From Alphaproteobacteria bacterium (lineage in GTDB: Bacteria; Pseudomonadota; Alphaproteobacteria; UBA828), in NCBI GenBank assembly GCA_030604165.1, contig JAUVWK010000025.1, forward strand, positions 1 to 15,718: 15,718 nt of DNA. Reading direction: 5' to 3'. The notes under the pieces are model-generated. The model searched no databases. It worked only from the letters and a program-made list of their open reading frames with translations, and was not told the origin of the DNA. The first letter of the stretch is position 1. Each line of letters starts with the position of its first letter. Position numbers and translations under genes: made by a program. Below are positions 5,606-13,674 of the stretch, piece after piece.

Positions 5606-7066
5606 GTGGCGAAAAAGCTCTATGTGAAGACCTATGGCTGCCAGATGAACGTCTACGACTCGGCGCGGATGACGGACATTCTGGCGCCGCTCGGCTATGG
5701 GCCTGCCGCCGGCATGGACGACGCCGACATGGTGATTCTCAACACCTGCCATATTCGCGAGAAGGCCGCGGAAAAGGTCTATTCCGAATTGGGCCGGCTG
5801 CATCGGCTCAAACGCGGCCGCCAGGCGCGCGGTGACACTATGATCGTCGCCGTGGCCGGCTGCGTGGCCCAGGCCGAAGGCGAAGAGGTGCTCCGCCGCG
5901 CGCCCTTTGTCGATATCGTGTTCGGGCCGCAAAGCTATCACCACCTGCCCGAGCTGGTGGCGCGCGCTTGCCGCGCCGGCGGTGGCGTGGTGGATACCGA
6001 GTTTCCGGCCCAGCCCAAGTTCGATTTTCTGCCGGGAATCGGCGCTAGTCCGGTCGATGGGCGGGGGGTCTCGGCCTATCTGACGGTGCAGGAGGGCTGC
6101 GACCGATTTTGCAGATTTTGCGTCGTGCCCTATACGCGCGGCGCCGAATTCTCCCGTCCCGTGGCCGCTATCATGCACGAGGCGCGGCGGCTGATCGCCA
6201 CGGGAGCGCGAGAAATTGTCCTGCTCGGACAAAACGTCAACGCTTATCATGGCGCCTCGACCCAAGCCGGCGACGGAGACGCCGCAAATGGGCAAGCCTC
6301 GCTCGCCTCGCTCGCCTCGCTCGTGGACGGCTTGGCCGGACTGGACGGCCTGGAGCGGATTCGCTACACGACGTCCCACCCGGGCGATATGACACCCGAC
6401 CTCATCGAGGTCCATGGGCGGGTCCAAAAGCTCATGCCGTTCCTTCATCTCCCGGTGCAGTCGGGGTCCGATCGGGTGCTCGCCGCCATGAATCGGGGCC
6501 ATGGTGTCGACGAGTTCCGTCGCGTCGTCGCGCGTTTGCGCGAGGCCCGGCCCGACATCGCGTTGTCGAGCGACTTTATTGTCGGCTATCCGGGCGAAAC
6601 GGAATCCGATTTCGAGGCCACGATGGCATTGGTCGATGACATTGGCTTCGCGCAGGCGTTCTCGTTCAAATACAGCCCGCGGCCCGGAACCCCGGCCGCC
6701 GCGGCCCCCGATCAAGTGGCCGACGCCGTTAAGATTGAACGGTTGGCAAGGCTGCAGGCGCGCCTGAACGAGCAGCAGAGCAGCTTCAACGACACCATGG
6801 TAGGGCGGAGTCTGCCGGTGCTGTTCGAGCGGTCAGGCCGCCGCGACGGCCAGATCGTGGGCCGCGGCCCGCACATGCAGTGGGTGCATGCCGACGCGCC
6901 CGAGGCGCCGATCGGCCCCGAGGCGTTGATCGGCCAAGTCGTGGATGTCTTGATTACCGCGGCCCTTCCGAACAGCTTGGCCGGCCAAATCGGGGCGGTG
7001 GCGGGCTGTGCGATGGCAGCCGATCGCGCGCCGGACCCTGACATTATCGACGGGCCGCGCCCTTGA
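5606..7066 (+). CDS. miaB: tRNA-2-methylthio-N6-dimethylallyladenosine synthase MiaB
   Basis: MiaB is a radical-SAM methylthiotransferase that converts i6A37 to ms2i6A37 in tRNAs reading UNN codons. With GTG 5606 as start the protein has 486 residues and begins MAKKLYVKTYGCQMN. The N-terminal MTTase domain holds the auxiliary cluster cysteines C12, C48 (NTCHIR) and C86 (VAGCVAQ). The radical-SAM motif CDRFCRFC supplies C165, C169 and C172. A TRAM domain for tRNA binding occupies roughly 405-470. The frame is open further upstream to TTG 5546, but that segment is Arg/Pro-rich and unlike MiaB N-termini, so I reject it. Three 9-base repeats at 6296-6322 add ASLASLASL in a variable loop after GQNVNAY. 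The stop overlaps the phoH TTG start. Confidence 0.95.
   Translation: MAKKLYVKTYGCQMNVYDSARMTDILAPLGYGPAAGMDDADMVILNTCHIREKAAEKVYSELGRLHRLKRGRQARGDTMIVAVAGCVAQAEGEEVLRRAPFVDIVFGPQSYHHLPELVARACRAGGGVVDTEFPAQPKFDFLPGIGASPVDGRGVSAYLTVQEGCDRFCRFCVVPYTRGAEFSRPVAAIMHEARRLIATGAREIVLLGQNVNAYHGASTQAGDGDAANGQASLASLASLVDGLAGLDGLERIRYTTSHPGDMTPDLIEVHGRVQKLMPFLHLPVQSGSDRVLAAMNRGHGVDEFRRVVARLREARPDIALSSDFIVGYPGETESDFEATMALVDDIGFAQAFSFKYSPRPGTPAAAAPDQVADAVKIERLARLQARLNEQQSSFNDTMVGRSLPVLFERSGRRDGQIVGRGPHMQWVHADAPEAPIGPEALIGQVVDVLITAALPNSLAGQIGAVAGCAMAADRAPDPDIIDGPRP
6296..6322 (+). repeat. Three tandem 9-base repeats inside miaB
   Basis: Three exact copies of GCCTCGCTC encode Ala-Ser-Leu three times, in frame, in the linker between GQNVNAY and the VDGLAGLDGLERIRYTTSHP segment. 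Unit length is a multiple of three, so copy-number change would lengthen or shorten the loop without a frameshift. Confidence 0.9.
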
Positions 7067-8127
7067 GCCATACCACCGTGCCGCAGCGGGTCCAGAGCGG
7101 TCAGCCGGTACACATGCGGTTCGACGACACTTCCCTGCTGCCCATGCTGTTCGGTCTGCACAACCGGCACATCGCCCGCATCGAGCAGGGCTTCGCCGTC
7201 TTGATCAATTCGCGCGGCAATGAGCTGCTGATTACGGGGCCGCCAAGCGCCGCGGCGGCGGCAGAAGCGGTGTTTACCGCCCTCTATGACCGTTTGAAGC
7301 GCGGCCTTGCGGTCGAGAGCGCCGAGGTAGACGCGGCTATTCGGATGACGACGGCGCGGGGCGAGGCCAGCGACGGCGCGGCTGGCGAGGCGGTGGCCGC
7401 CAAAGCGTCGCCCTTCGACCCAGTGACCGTCATTCAGACGCGATTGCGCCAAATCGAGCCGCGCTCACTGCGGCAAACCGAGTACATTCGGGCGCTGCAC
7501 GACTACGAGTTGGTCTTCAGCCTCGGCCCGGCCGGCACGGGCAAGACCTACCTCGCGGTCGCCGTCGCCGTATCGATGTTTCTCTCGGGCAAGGTCGAGC
7601 GCATCATTTTGTCGCGTCCCGCGGTCGAGGCCGGCGAGCGCCTCGGGTTTCTGCCGGGCGATTTGAAGGAGAAGGTAGACCCCTACTTGCGGCCACTCTA
7701 CGACGCACTTTACGATATGATGCCGGCCGACGCCGTGGCCAAGCGCCTTGAGAGCGGCGAGATCGAGATCGCGCCGCTGGCGTTCATGCGGGGCCGGACG
7801 CTGTCGAAAGCGTTCGTAATTCTCGATGAAGGGCAGAACACCACCCCGGTGCAGATGAAAATGTTCCTCACCCGCTTGGGCGAGCGTGCGCGCATGGTGG
7901 TCACGGGCGATCAGTCCCAGGTGGATCTGCCGCCCGGCACGCGCTCGGGCCTGGCCGAGGCCATTGCCACGCTGAAAGGCATGGAAGGCGCAGCGTTCGT
8001 TCGCTTCACCGACGCGGACGTGGTGCGGAACCCGTTGGTGGCACGCATCGTGCGCGCCTATGAGGGCCGCGAACGTCAGGCGCGAAGCGGGCCTGGCCGC
8101 AAGCGCCCGGAAGACACCGAATCGTGA
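7063..8127 (+). CDS. phoH: PhoH family ATPase (YbeZ-like)
   Basis: The frame encodes 354 residues from TTG 7063. A small N-terminal KH-like region with FGLHNRHIARIEQGF comes first, then the P-loop domain with Walker A GPAGTGKT (155-162) and Walker B FVILDEGQN (D255, E256). MVVTGDQSQVDLP and the conserved SRPAVEAGERLGFLPGDLKEK lie in the same domain. YbeZ-type PhoH proteins are cytoplasmic ATPases that work with the endoribonuclease YbeY in RNA processing, and ybeY lies one gene downstream. TTG 7063 overlaps the miaB stop by 4 bases (TTGA). GTG 7078 is an in-frame alternative, and neither start has a strong Shine-Dalgarno. Confidence 0.92.
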   Translation: MSHTTVPQRVQSGQPVHMRFDDTSLLPMLFGLHNRHIARIEQGFAVLINSRGNELLITGPPSAAAAAEAVFTALYDRLKRGLAVESAEVDAAIRMTTARGEASDGAAGEAVAAKASPFDPVTVIQTRLRQIEPRSLRQTEYIRALHDYELVFSLGPAGTGKTYLAVAVAVSMFLSGKVERIILSRPAVEAGERLGFLPGDLKEKVDPYLRPLYDALYDMMPADAVAKRLESGEIEIAPLAFMRGRTLSKAFVILDEGQNTTPVQMKMFLTRLGERARMVVTGDQSQVDLPPGTRSGLAEAIATLKGMEGAAFVRFTDADVVRNPLVARIVRAYEGRERQARSGPGRKRPEDTES

Positions 8128-10496
8128 CGGCTGAAGATAAGGGCACCGTATCGCGGCGCAGCCTCAAGTCGGAACGCGCGCTGCTTTCGTCTTCGGCCAT
8201 CCGGGCACTCGCCCAGGAACGCTGGAACAAGTCGCGCCCCTGGCTCGACTGGCCCATGCTGGTTCTGTTTATCGCTTTGGTCACGGCCGTGTTTGCGCCC
8301 TTTGGCTCGTCCACCCTGCCCGTGCCCCGGCTCGATTCGATTGCCACCTCAACGCTTCGCGCCGAGCGCAATCTGGTGGTGGAGGACAAGGAAACCACGA
8401 TCCTGCGCCGCCAACAGGCCGCCGCCGCCGTGCCTCCGCAATTCAACTACGATCCGGAACTGCATTTCACCCGGCGCGACCAGGTGGTCGCGGCGGTGGA
8501 CCGTTTGGTCGAACGGCGCGAAGCGGACGAACTCGATATCGCGGCGCGGCGCGCCGCCTTCGAGGCAGACCTCGGCCAACCCCTCAACGCCAAGGTCTTC
8601 GAGCTGCTCGAAAGCGTGCCCGACCCCCACGATGCCAGCGCGGCCATGACATTTTTCCTCAATATGGTGCTGGATCGCATGATCGTCGCCGACCGGGCAT
8701 TACTTCCGGAACAAAGCCCGATCGCCTTGCGCCGGGCGGCGGCCGAACACCCGGAAACCCTATTTCACTTGGGTGGCATCCTGGATGTGTCGCAGGCATG
8801 GCGCCTGCTGCGCGCGCGGACCAACGAAGCGCCCTATGGCGAGGCACGGATCTTGCGGACCTGGATTCTGGAAACCGCGCTCGCTCTGGTGCAGCCCAAC
8901 CTGGTGCCGAACGGCCGGGTGACGGCCGAGACCAAGGCGGCGGCCGTGGCGGCGATCGAGCCTGTCTTGGTCCGCATCGGACGCGGCGAGGTCGTGATCC
9001 GCGAGGGCGACCGCGTCACCGCTCAGGCCCAGGCCCGCATTCGCGCCTTGAACGAGGCGAGCACGGGTCGGCTGGGGTGGGTCGACAGTGTCGCCTTCGC
9101 GGCCCTGCTGGCGGGGTTGGTCGGCCTCGGCGCGTTTTTCTTCCGTCGCGCGCACCGGCCGCTCCAGTTCTCCCGAAAAGAGGGTTACATAACCCTGGTG
9201 TCGGTCGCGCTCGCCGGGCTCGCCTGCATCGCCGCGCTCTACGCCGGGCGCGGCATTGCGGAAGGTTTCGGCATCGATCCGCGGGCCGCGGCATTCCTTT
9301 GCCCGGTGGCGCTCAGTGCCGCCTTGGTCGGGATTCTGGTCAACGCGCGCACCAGCCTGATGGTCGGTGTCGCCCTCTCTCTTCTGGTGGCGTATCGCGC
9401 GGACGGAGATATTTGGCTCGCCACCTATTATCTGGTCGGAGTTCTCGTGGCCGGCATGTCGGCGCGCCGCTGCCGCCACCGGTCCGATCTCCTGAAAGTG
9501 GGTTTGGTGGTGGCGCTGAGCCAGGCCGCCGCGGCGCCGGCCGCGCTCACGCTTGGCGGCGCCGCCGCTGGCCCGGACTACTTTATCATGGTCGCCTTCG
9601 CGCTCGCTTCGGGCGGCTTGGTGGCGGTCAGCGCCATGGGTTTGCTGCCGGTCTTCGAATATGTCTTCGACGAAGTGACGGACGTGCGCCTGATGGAACT
9701 CGGCTCCGGCGACCATCCCCTGCTGAAAAAGCTCGCGCTCCGTTCGCCGGGGACCTACCACCATTCCGTGATGATCGCGAATCTGGCCGAGGCCGCGGCC
9801 GACGGGATCGGAGCCAACAGTCTGCAATGCCGCGTCATGGCGCTTTATCATGACATCGGCAAGTCGGTGCGGCCCGTCTACTTCGCCGAGAATCAACGTC
9901 AGGGAAACATTCACGACGGCCTGCCGCCGGAGCTGTCGGCGCGCATTATTTTCGCTCACGTGACCGATGGCATTGAATTGGCGCGGAAACACCGGCTCGG
10001 ACGCGCCGTCATCGAGGCCGTCACGCAGCACCAGGGCACGACCAAGCTGGCGGTATTTTACCAAAAGGCGGTTGAGCGCGCGGCGCAGGCCGGGTTAACG
10101 GTGGACGAGGACGAATACCGCTATCCCGGGCCCAGGCCAACGACCCGCGAGTCGAGCATTATCATGCTTGGCGACTCGGTGGAGGCGGCGACGCGCGCCC
10201 TCAAAGATCCGAGCCCGGCGGAAGTTCAGGCCCGTGTCGGAAAGGTGATCGGCGAGAAGATCGCCGACGGCCAGCTCAGCGACAGTGAGTTGACGTTGGG
10301 CGAGCTCGAGGCGATCGAAAAGGCGTTTACACGCGTGCTCGTCCTTGGCGTTTATCACAGCCGGATCGAGTACCCAGCGGTCGGCCCGGCGCAGGAGCGA
10401 CAGCGCGGCGCCGACGAAGAGGCGAAGGTAGACAATGCGCGAACCGGAGATCGAGGTCGCGATACGCAATCCGACGTGGCTCGCCGTTTTTCCTGA
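8124..10496 (+). CDS. 7TM-HD domain phosphohydrolase, PgpH/YqfF-like
   Basis: The 790-residue membrane protein starts at GTG 8124 within the phoH stop. An N-terminal transmembrane segment (about 36-55) is followed by a large extracytoplasmic 7TMR-HDED-type region (about 60-310). A block of seven hydrophobic helices spans about 317-515. The cytoplasmic HD domain carries YHHS (H546, H547), YHDIGK (H576, D577), FAHVTDG and VTQHQGT. In Firmicutes, PgpH proteins with this architecture hydrolyse cyclic di-AMP. Alphaproteobacterial members sit between phoH and ybeY, but to my knowledge their substrate is not established, so I give the family and not a reaction. Its C-terminal 62 bases overlap the start of ybeY in another frame. 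No truncation or missing metal residue is visible. Confidence 0.9.
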   Translation: MTAEDKGTVSRRSLKSERALLSSSAIRALAQERWNKSRPWLDWPMLVLFIALVTAVFAPFGSSTLPVPRLDSIATSTLRAERNLVVEDKETTILRRQQAAAAVPPQFNYDPELHFTRRDQVVAAVDRLVERREADELDIAARRAAFEADLGQPLNAKVFELLESVPDPHDASAAMTFFLNMVLDRMIVADRALLPEQSPIALRRAAAEHPETLFHLGGILDVSQAWRLLRARTNEAPYGEARILRTWILETALALVQPNLVPNGRVTAETKAAAVAAIEPVLVRIGRGEVVIREGDRVTAQAQARIRALNEASTGRLGWVDSVAFAALLAGLVGLGAFFFRRAHRPLQFSRKEGYITLVSVALAGLACIAALYAGRGIAEGFGIDPRAAAFLCPVALSAALVGILVNARTSLMVGVALSLLVAYRADGDIWLATYYLVGVLVAGMSARRCRHRSDLLKVGLVVALSQAAAAPAALTLGGAAAGPDYFIMVAFALASGGLVAVSAMGLLPVFEYVFDEVTDVRLMELGSGDHPLLKKLALRSPGTYHHSVMIANLAEAAADGIGANSLQCRVMALYHDIGKSVRPVYFAENQRQGNIHDGLPPELSARIIFAHVTDGIELARKHRLGRAVIEAVTQHQGTTKLAVFYQKAVERAAQAGLTVDEDEYRYPGPRPTTRESSIIMLGDSVEAATRALKDPSPAEVQARVGKVIGEKIADGQLSDSELTLGELEAIEKAFTRVLVLGVYHSRIEYPAVGPAQERQRGADEEAKVDNARTGDRGRDTQSDVARRFS

Positions 10497-10986
10497 GGCG
10501 AGCCCGTTCGCGAAGGGCGCGGCGCGGGCGGCGCTCGAGGCGGCTGGCCCGAAGCGCCCGGTCGAGTTGAGCTTGGTTTTGGCCGACGACGAGCTGGTCC
10601 AGGCGCTCAACCGAGAATACCGCGGGGTCGATTCCCCGACCAACGTACTCGCCTTCGCGGCGCACGAAAGCGCTCCTGGTGCGACGCCGTGGCCGCTTTC
10701 CGATGATTGCCCACTGTTGCTCGGCGACGTGGTGTTGGCCTTGGAAACCATTCGCGACGAAGCCGCGCATCAAGACAAGACGTTGGCCGACCACCTGAGC
10801 CATTTGATCGTGCATGGCGTGCTGCACTTGGTCGGTTTCGATCACGATCGTCATGGCGAGGCGGCCAAGATGCGGGCGCTCGAGACCAGGGTGCTGGCGC
10901 GCCTCGGTATCGCCGCTCCCTACCGGGCGCGCCGTTACCCGAAAGCCGCTCGCCGGACCGTCGCGCCGGCGCTGCCAGTGCCATGA
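10435..10986 (+). CDS. ybeY: Endoribonuclease YbeY (rRNA maturation factor)
   Basis: The 183-residue product has the YbeY signature HGVLHLVGFDH, in which H127, H131 and H137 are the zinc ligands, and the NREYRGVDSPTNVLAF motif at residues 59-74. YbeY is a single-strand-specific metalloendoribonuclease needed for 16S rRNA 3'-end maturation and ribosome quality control. ATG 10435 lies 62 bases inside the preceding gene and is preceded by AAGG (10425-10428) at a six-base spacing, so the long overlap looks genuine. The C-terminal 25 or so residues (Arg/Pro/Ala-rich) are longer than needed for the fold. Its stop overlaps the corC ATG. Confidence 0.93.
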   Translation: MREPEIEVAIRNPTWLAVFPEASPFAKGAARAALEAAGPKRPVELSLVLADDELVQALNREYRGVDSPTNVLAFAAHESAPGATPWPLSDDCPLLLGDVVLALETIRDEAAHQDKTLADHLSHLIVHGVLHLVGFDHDRHGEAAKMRALETRVLARLGIAAPYRARRYPKAARRTVAPALPVP

Positions 10987-11909
10987 ACGAAAACGATCGT
11001 CCGCCATCGCCGCAACATGCGGCGAGCGCGCAAGAAGACGAACGCTCCGAATCCTCCTTCGTCCGGACCATCGGCAATTGGTTGCGCGGCCTCGGCCGCG
11101 GCGGCGAAACCACATGGCGCGAATCGGTCGAGGAGATTATCGAGGAAGAGGAAGAGGTCGCCGACCAGATCAGCGCCGAAGAACGCGGCTTGCTGATGAA
11201 CTTGCTGCGGTTTGGCAAGCTTCGGGTCGAGGACGCGATGGTGCCGCGCGGCGATATCGTGGCCGTGGAGGAAAACGCGTCGCTCGAAGACGTCGTCTCG
11301 GCGATCAAATCCGAGAGCCACTCCCGCATGCCGGTCTACCGCGAGACCCTTGACGACGTGATCGGCATGGTGCACATGCGCGACATCATGACGTTTTGGG
11401 GCGACACCAGGCCGTTCCGGCTGAGTGACGTGATGCGTAAGATTCTCTTCGTCCCACAGTCGATGCCAGTGGTCGACCTGTTGGCGCAAATGCGCCACTC
11501 GCGCCAGCACATGGCCGTGATCGTCGACGAATATGGCGGCACCGACGGAATGGTGACCATCGAAGACCTGGTAGAGGAGATCGTGGGAGAGATCGAGGAC
11601 GAGCACGATCAAGTAGAGGCGCCGGCACTGGTGGCTTTTGGCGACGGTACCTTCGAGGCGGACGCCCGCACCCGCGTCGAAGAGCTCGAGCGCCGAGTCG
11701 GCCGCTCGCTGCTCGCGGGCGAAGACGAGGAAGATATCGATACGCTGGGAGGTTTGGTTTTCGCGCTCGCCGGTCGGGTGCCGCGGCGCGGCGAAGTCAT
11801 TGTCCATCCGGCGGGTTTGAGGTTCGAGATACTGGACGCCGACCCCAGGCGGATCAAGCGCCTGAAGATCCGCTCGGCCGACCCGATGTCCGGCTCCGAT
11901 CAGGCGTGA
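10983..11909 (+). CDS. corC: CorC/HlyC (YbeX-like) CBS-domain protein
   Basis: This is a 308-residue soluble protein starting at ATG 10983, which overlaps the ybeY stop as ATGA. An acidic N-terminal region contains a glutamate run (about 50-59). Two CBS domains follow (about 75-135 with VEDAMVPRGDIVAVEE and SRMPVYRETLDDVIG; about 142-200 with HMAVIVDEYGGTDGMVTIEDLVEEIVGEI). A CorC_HlyC transporter-associated domain closes it (about 215-290). Members are linked to Mg2+/Co2+ homeostasis and, as YbeX, to ribosome metabolism; the neighbouring ybeY and phoH match the ybeZ-ybeY-ybeX-lnt order of E. coli. The frame is open upstream to 10707, but that part overlaps ybeY and looks non-coding. Confidence 0.9.
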   Translation: MNENDRPPSPQHAASAQEDERSESSFVRTIGNWLRGLGRGGETTWRESVEEIIEEEEEVADQISAEERGLLMNLLRFGKLRVEDAMVPRGDIVAVEENASLEDVVSAIKSESHSRMPVYRETLDDVIGMVHMRDIMTFWGDTRPFRLSDVMRKILFVPQSMPVVDLLAQMRHSRQHMAVIVDEYGGTDGMVTIEDLVEEIVGEIEDEHDQVEAPALVAFGDGTFEADARTRVEELERRVGRSLLAGEDEEDIDTLGGLVFALAGRVPRRGEVIVHPAGLRFEILDADPRRIKRLKIRSADPMSGSDQA

Positions 11910-13519
11910 CGCCGGTGTCCGGCGCTGGCAGCGCGTCGGCTCTCGCGGATCGCGTTGGCCGCACGACCGGATGGCGCCGCTCGCTGTTGGCGCTCGGTCT
12001 CGGTGTCGCCGCCGCGGCCGCCTTGCCGCCAGCCCATATCCTACCCCTTCTCGTCGTCGCCTTTACCGGACTGGTTTGGCTCACGGCCGCAAGCCGTTCG
12101 CCGTGGCGGGCATGCCTGGCTGGCTGGTGGTTCGGCTTCGGCTATTTTCTAACCTCCATGTACTGGGTCGGGGCCGCGCTATTGACCGACCCGGCGCAGT
12201 TCGGCTGGCTGGTGGTGCCGGCCGTGGTCGGGCTGGCGGCCGGTTTGGCGTTATTTCCGGCGCTTGCCGCGCTAATCGTTCGCGCCAGCGGCGCGCGCGG
12301 GGTTGCGCGCGTGCTGGCGTTCGCCGCGGCGTGGACGGCGCTCGAATGGTTGCGCGGCCATATGTTGACGGGCTTCCCGTGGAACCTGGTCGGCTCGGCC
12401 TGGACCATCTCGGAGCACATGATCCAGCTGGCGGCGCTGACCGGTGCCTATGGGCTAAGCCTGCTCACGGTCCTCGTCGCGGCGATGCCGGCCGTGCTCG
12501 CGGAGCCGGGCGCCGCCGCGAGCGGCCGGGCGGCGCGGCGCTGGGCGCTGGGCGCCGCCGGTTTACTGTTACTCGCTGGTTGGGCGGGTGGCGCGGCGCG
12601 CCTGGCCGTGGACGGCGCCGCGGAGCCAACCGATATCCGTCTTAGGATCGTGCAGGCGAAGATTGCCCAAGATCTCAAGTGGCTGCCGGGCGAACGCGAC
12701 CGGGTCTTGGCCAGCCATCTGCGTCTGACGGCGGCCGACGGTTATCGCCGCGCCAGCCATGTGATCTGGCCGGAGGCGGCGACGCCCTTTTTTCTTGCCG
12801 ATGACGAGGCGCGGCGCACCTTGGTTGGCGCTGCGGCGCCGGCGAACGGGCTGTTGATCACCGGGGCGCCACGGCGCGGCGTCAATGAAAACGGCGAGCT
12901 GATCTTGTGGAACAGCTTGCAGGCGCTCGACGCCGAGGGCCGCATCCTGGGTAGCTACGACAAGCATCATCTGGTTCCCTTCGGCGAGTATGTGCCCTTT
13001 CGCAGCGTCTTGAGCCTTGCCAAGCTGGCTTATGGCGCGGTCGACTACTCGCCCGGCCCCGGTCCGAGAACCTTGCATTTGCCTGGCCTGCCAGCGGTCA
13101 GCCCATTGATTTGCTATGAGGCGATCTTTCCCGGACAAGTCGTGGACCGCGCCGATCCGCCCCAATGGCTGCTCAACATCACCAACGACGGCTGGTTTGG
13201 CGAGACCGCCGGGCCCTATCAGCACTTCCAGAGCGCGCGTCTACGTGCCGTGGAGCAAGGATTGCCGCTGGTGCGCGCCGCTAATACGGGTATTTCCGCG
13301 GTAATCGACGGCCATGGGCGTATCGTCGCGCGGCTTGGCCTCGGTATACGCGGTGTATTGGACGCCACATTGCCGAAGCCATTGAACGGAACTACGCTTT
13401 ATGCACGCGCGGGGGATTGGGTCGTCGCGGCGCTGCTCGCGTTAATTGTTGCATGTTTGGGGGTGATTAAGTGGCGTGTAAGCGGAAAACGTATTTCAAC
13501 TACTAAATTATTTGACTAA
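11906..13519 (+). CDS. lnt: Apolipoprotein N-acyltransferase Lnt
   Basis: Lnt adds the third acyl chain to the N-terminal cysteine of lipoproteins at the periplasmic face of the inner membrane. The 537-residue protein has hydrophobic helices from about 25 to 215, a carbon-nitrogen hydrolase (nitrilase-like) domain from about 240 to 500, and a last transmembrane helix at about 508-527. The catalytic triad is complete: E290 (IWPEAATPFF), K353 (YDKHHLVPFGEYVPFR) and C403 (ICYEAIFP). INITNDGWFG-type sequence follows as LNITNDGWFGETAGPYQH. GTG 11906 overlaps the corC stop as GTGA, making lnt the last gene of the overlapping run. The codons at the 3' end become AT-rich, merging into the AT-rich gap that follows. 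Confidence 0.95.
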   Translation: MTPVSGAGSASALADRVGRTTGWRRSLLALGLGVAAAAALPPAHILPLLVVAFTGLVWLTAASRSPWRACLAGWWFGFGYFLTSMYWVGAALLTDPAQFGWLVVPAVVGLAAGLALFPALAALIVRASGARGVARVLAFAAAWTALEWLRGHMLTGFPWNLVGSAWTISEHMIQLAALTGAYGLSLLTVLVAAMPAVLAEPGAAASGRAARRWALGAAGLLLLAGWAGGAARLAVDGAAEPTDIRLRIVQAKIAQDLKWLPGERDRVLASHLRLTAADGYRRASHVIWPEAATPFFLADDEARRTLVGAAAPANGLLITGAPRRGVNENGELILWNSLQALDAEGRILGSYDKHHLVPFGEYVPFRSVLSLAKLAYGAVDYSPGPGPRTLHLPGLPAVSPLICYEAIFPGQVVDRADPPQWLLNITNDGWFGETAGPYQHFQSARLRAVEQGLPLVRAANTGISAVIDGHGRIVARLGLGIRGVLDATLPKPLNGTTLYARAGDWVVAALLALIVACLGVIKWRVSGKRISTTKLFD

Positions 13520-13674
13520 TACTATGATAATGAACTTGTATATAAAAATACGTATTTCGGCGCGTGCGAATGTTGACGCTGTTAAATAGGAGCGCTATGT
13601 AGCGGCGTACGGTGCGTCGGTTGAGGCGGCTGAGAGGGTCAAGCGGACCTTCATTTCGCCTTTCTCAAAACAGC
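13520..13674 (+). promoter_or_regulatory. AT-rich upstream region of the XRE regulator with candidate promoter and palindrome
   Basis: The left half is AT-rich. It contains a perfect 12-bp palindrome AAATACGTATTT (13546-13557), whose ACGTATTTC (13550-13558) is repeated at 13489-13497 inside the end of lnt. A promoter candidate is GTTGAC (13572-13577), 17 bases, CTATGT (13595-13600), close to the CTTGAC/CTATAT pattern of alphaproteobacteria. The same -10 overlaps AGGAG (13588-13592) and an ATG-TAG pair (13597-13602), so this stretch can be read in two ways. A second -35-like TTGACT (13512-13517) lacks a clear -10. Confidence 0.4.

Noticed and set aside
5456..6715. 419-codon minus-strand open frame opposite miaB
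   Set aside because: It has no recognisable motif and lies antisense to the conserved MiaB cysteines.
8760..10064. 434-codon minus-strand open frame opposite the 7TM-HD gene
   Set aside because: It is a GC-rich shadow frame with low-complexity His/Arg-rich content; the plus-strand gene has full domain support.
10707..10982. Upstream extension of corC
   Set aside because: It lies wholly inside ybeY in another frame; ATG 10983 overlaps the ybeY stop as ATGA, as at the other junctions.
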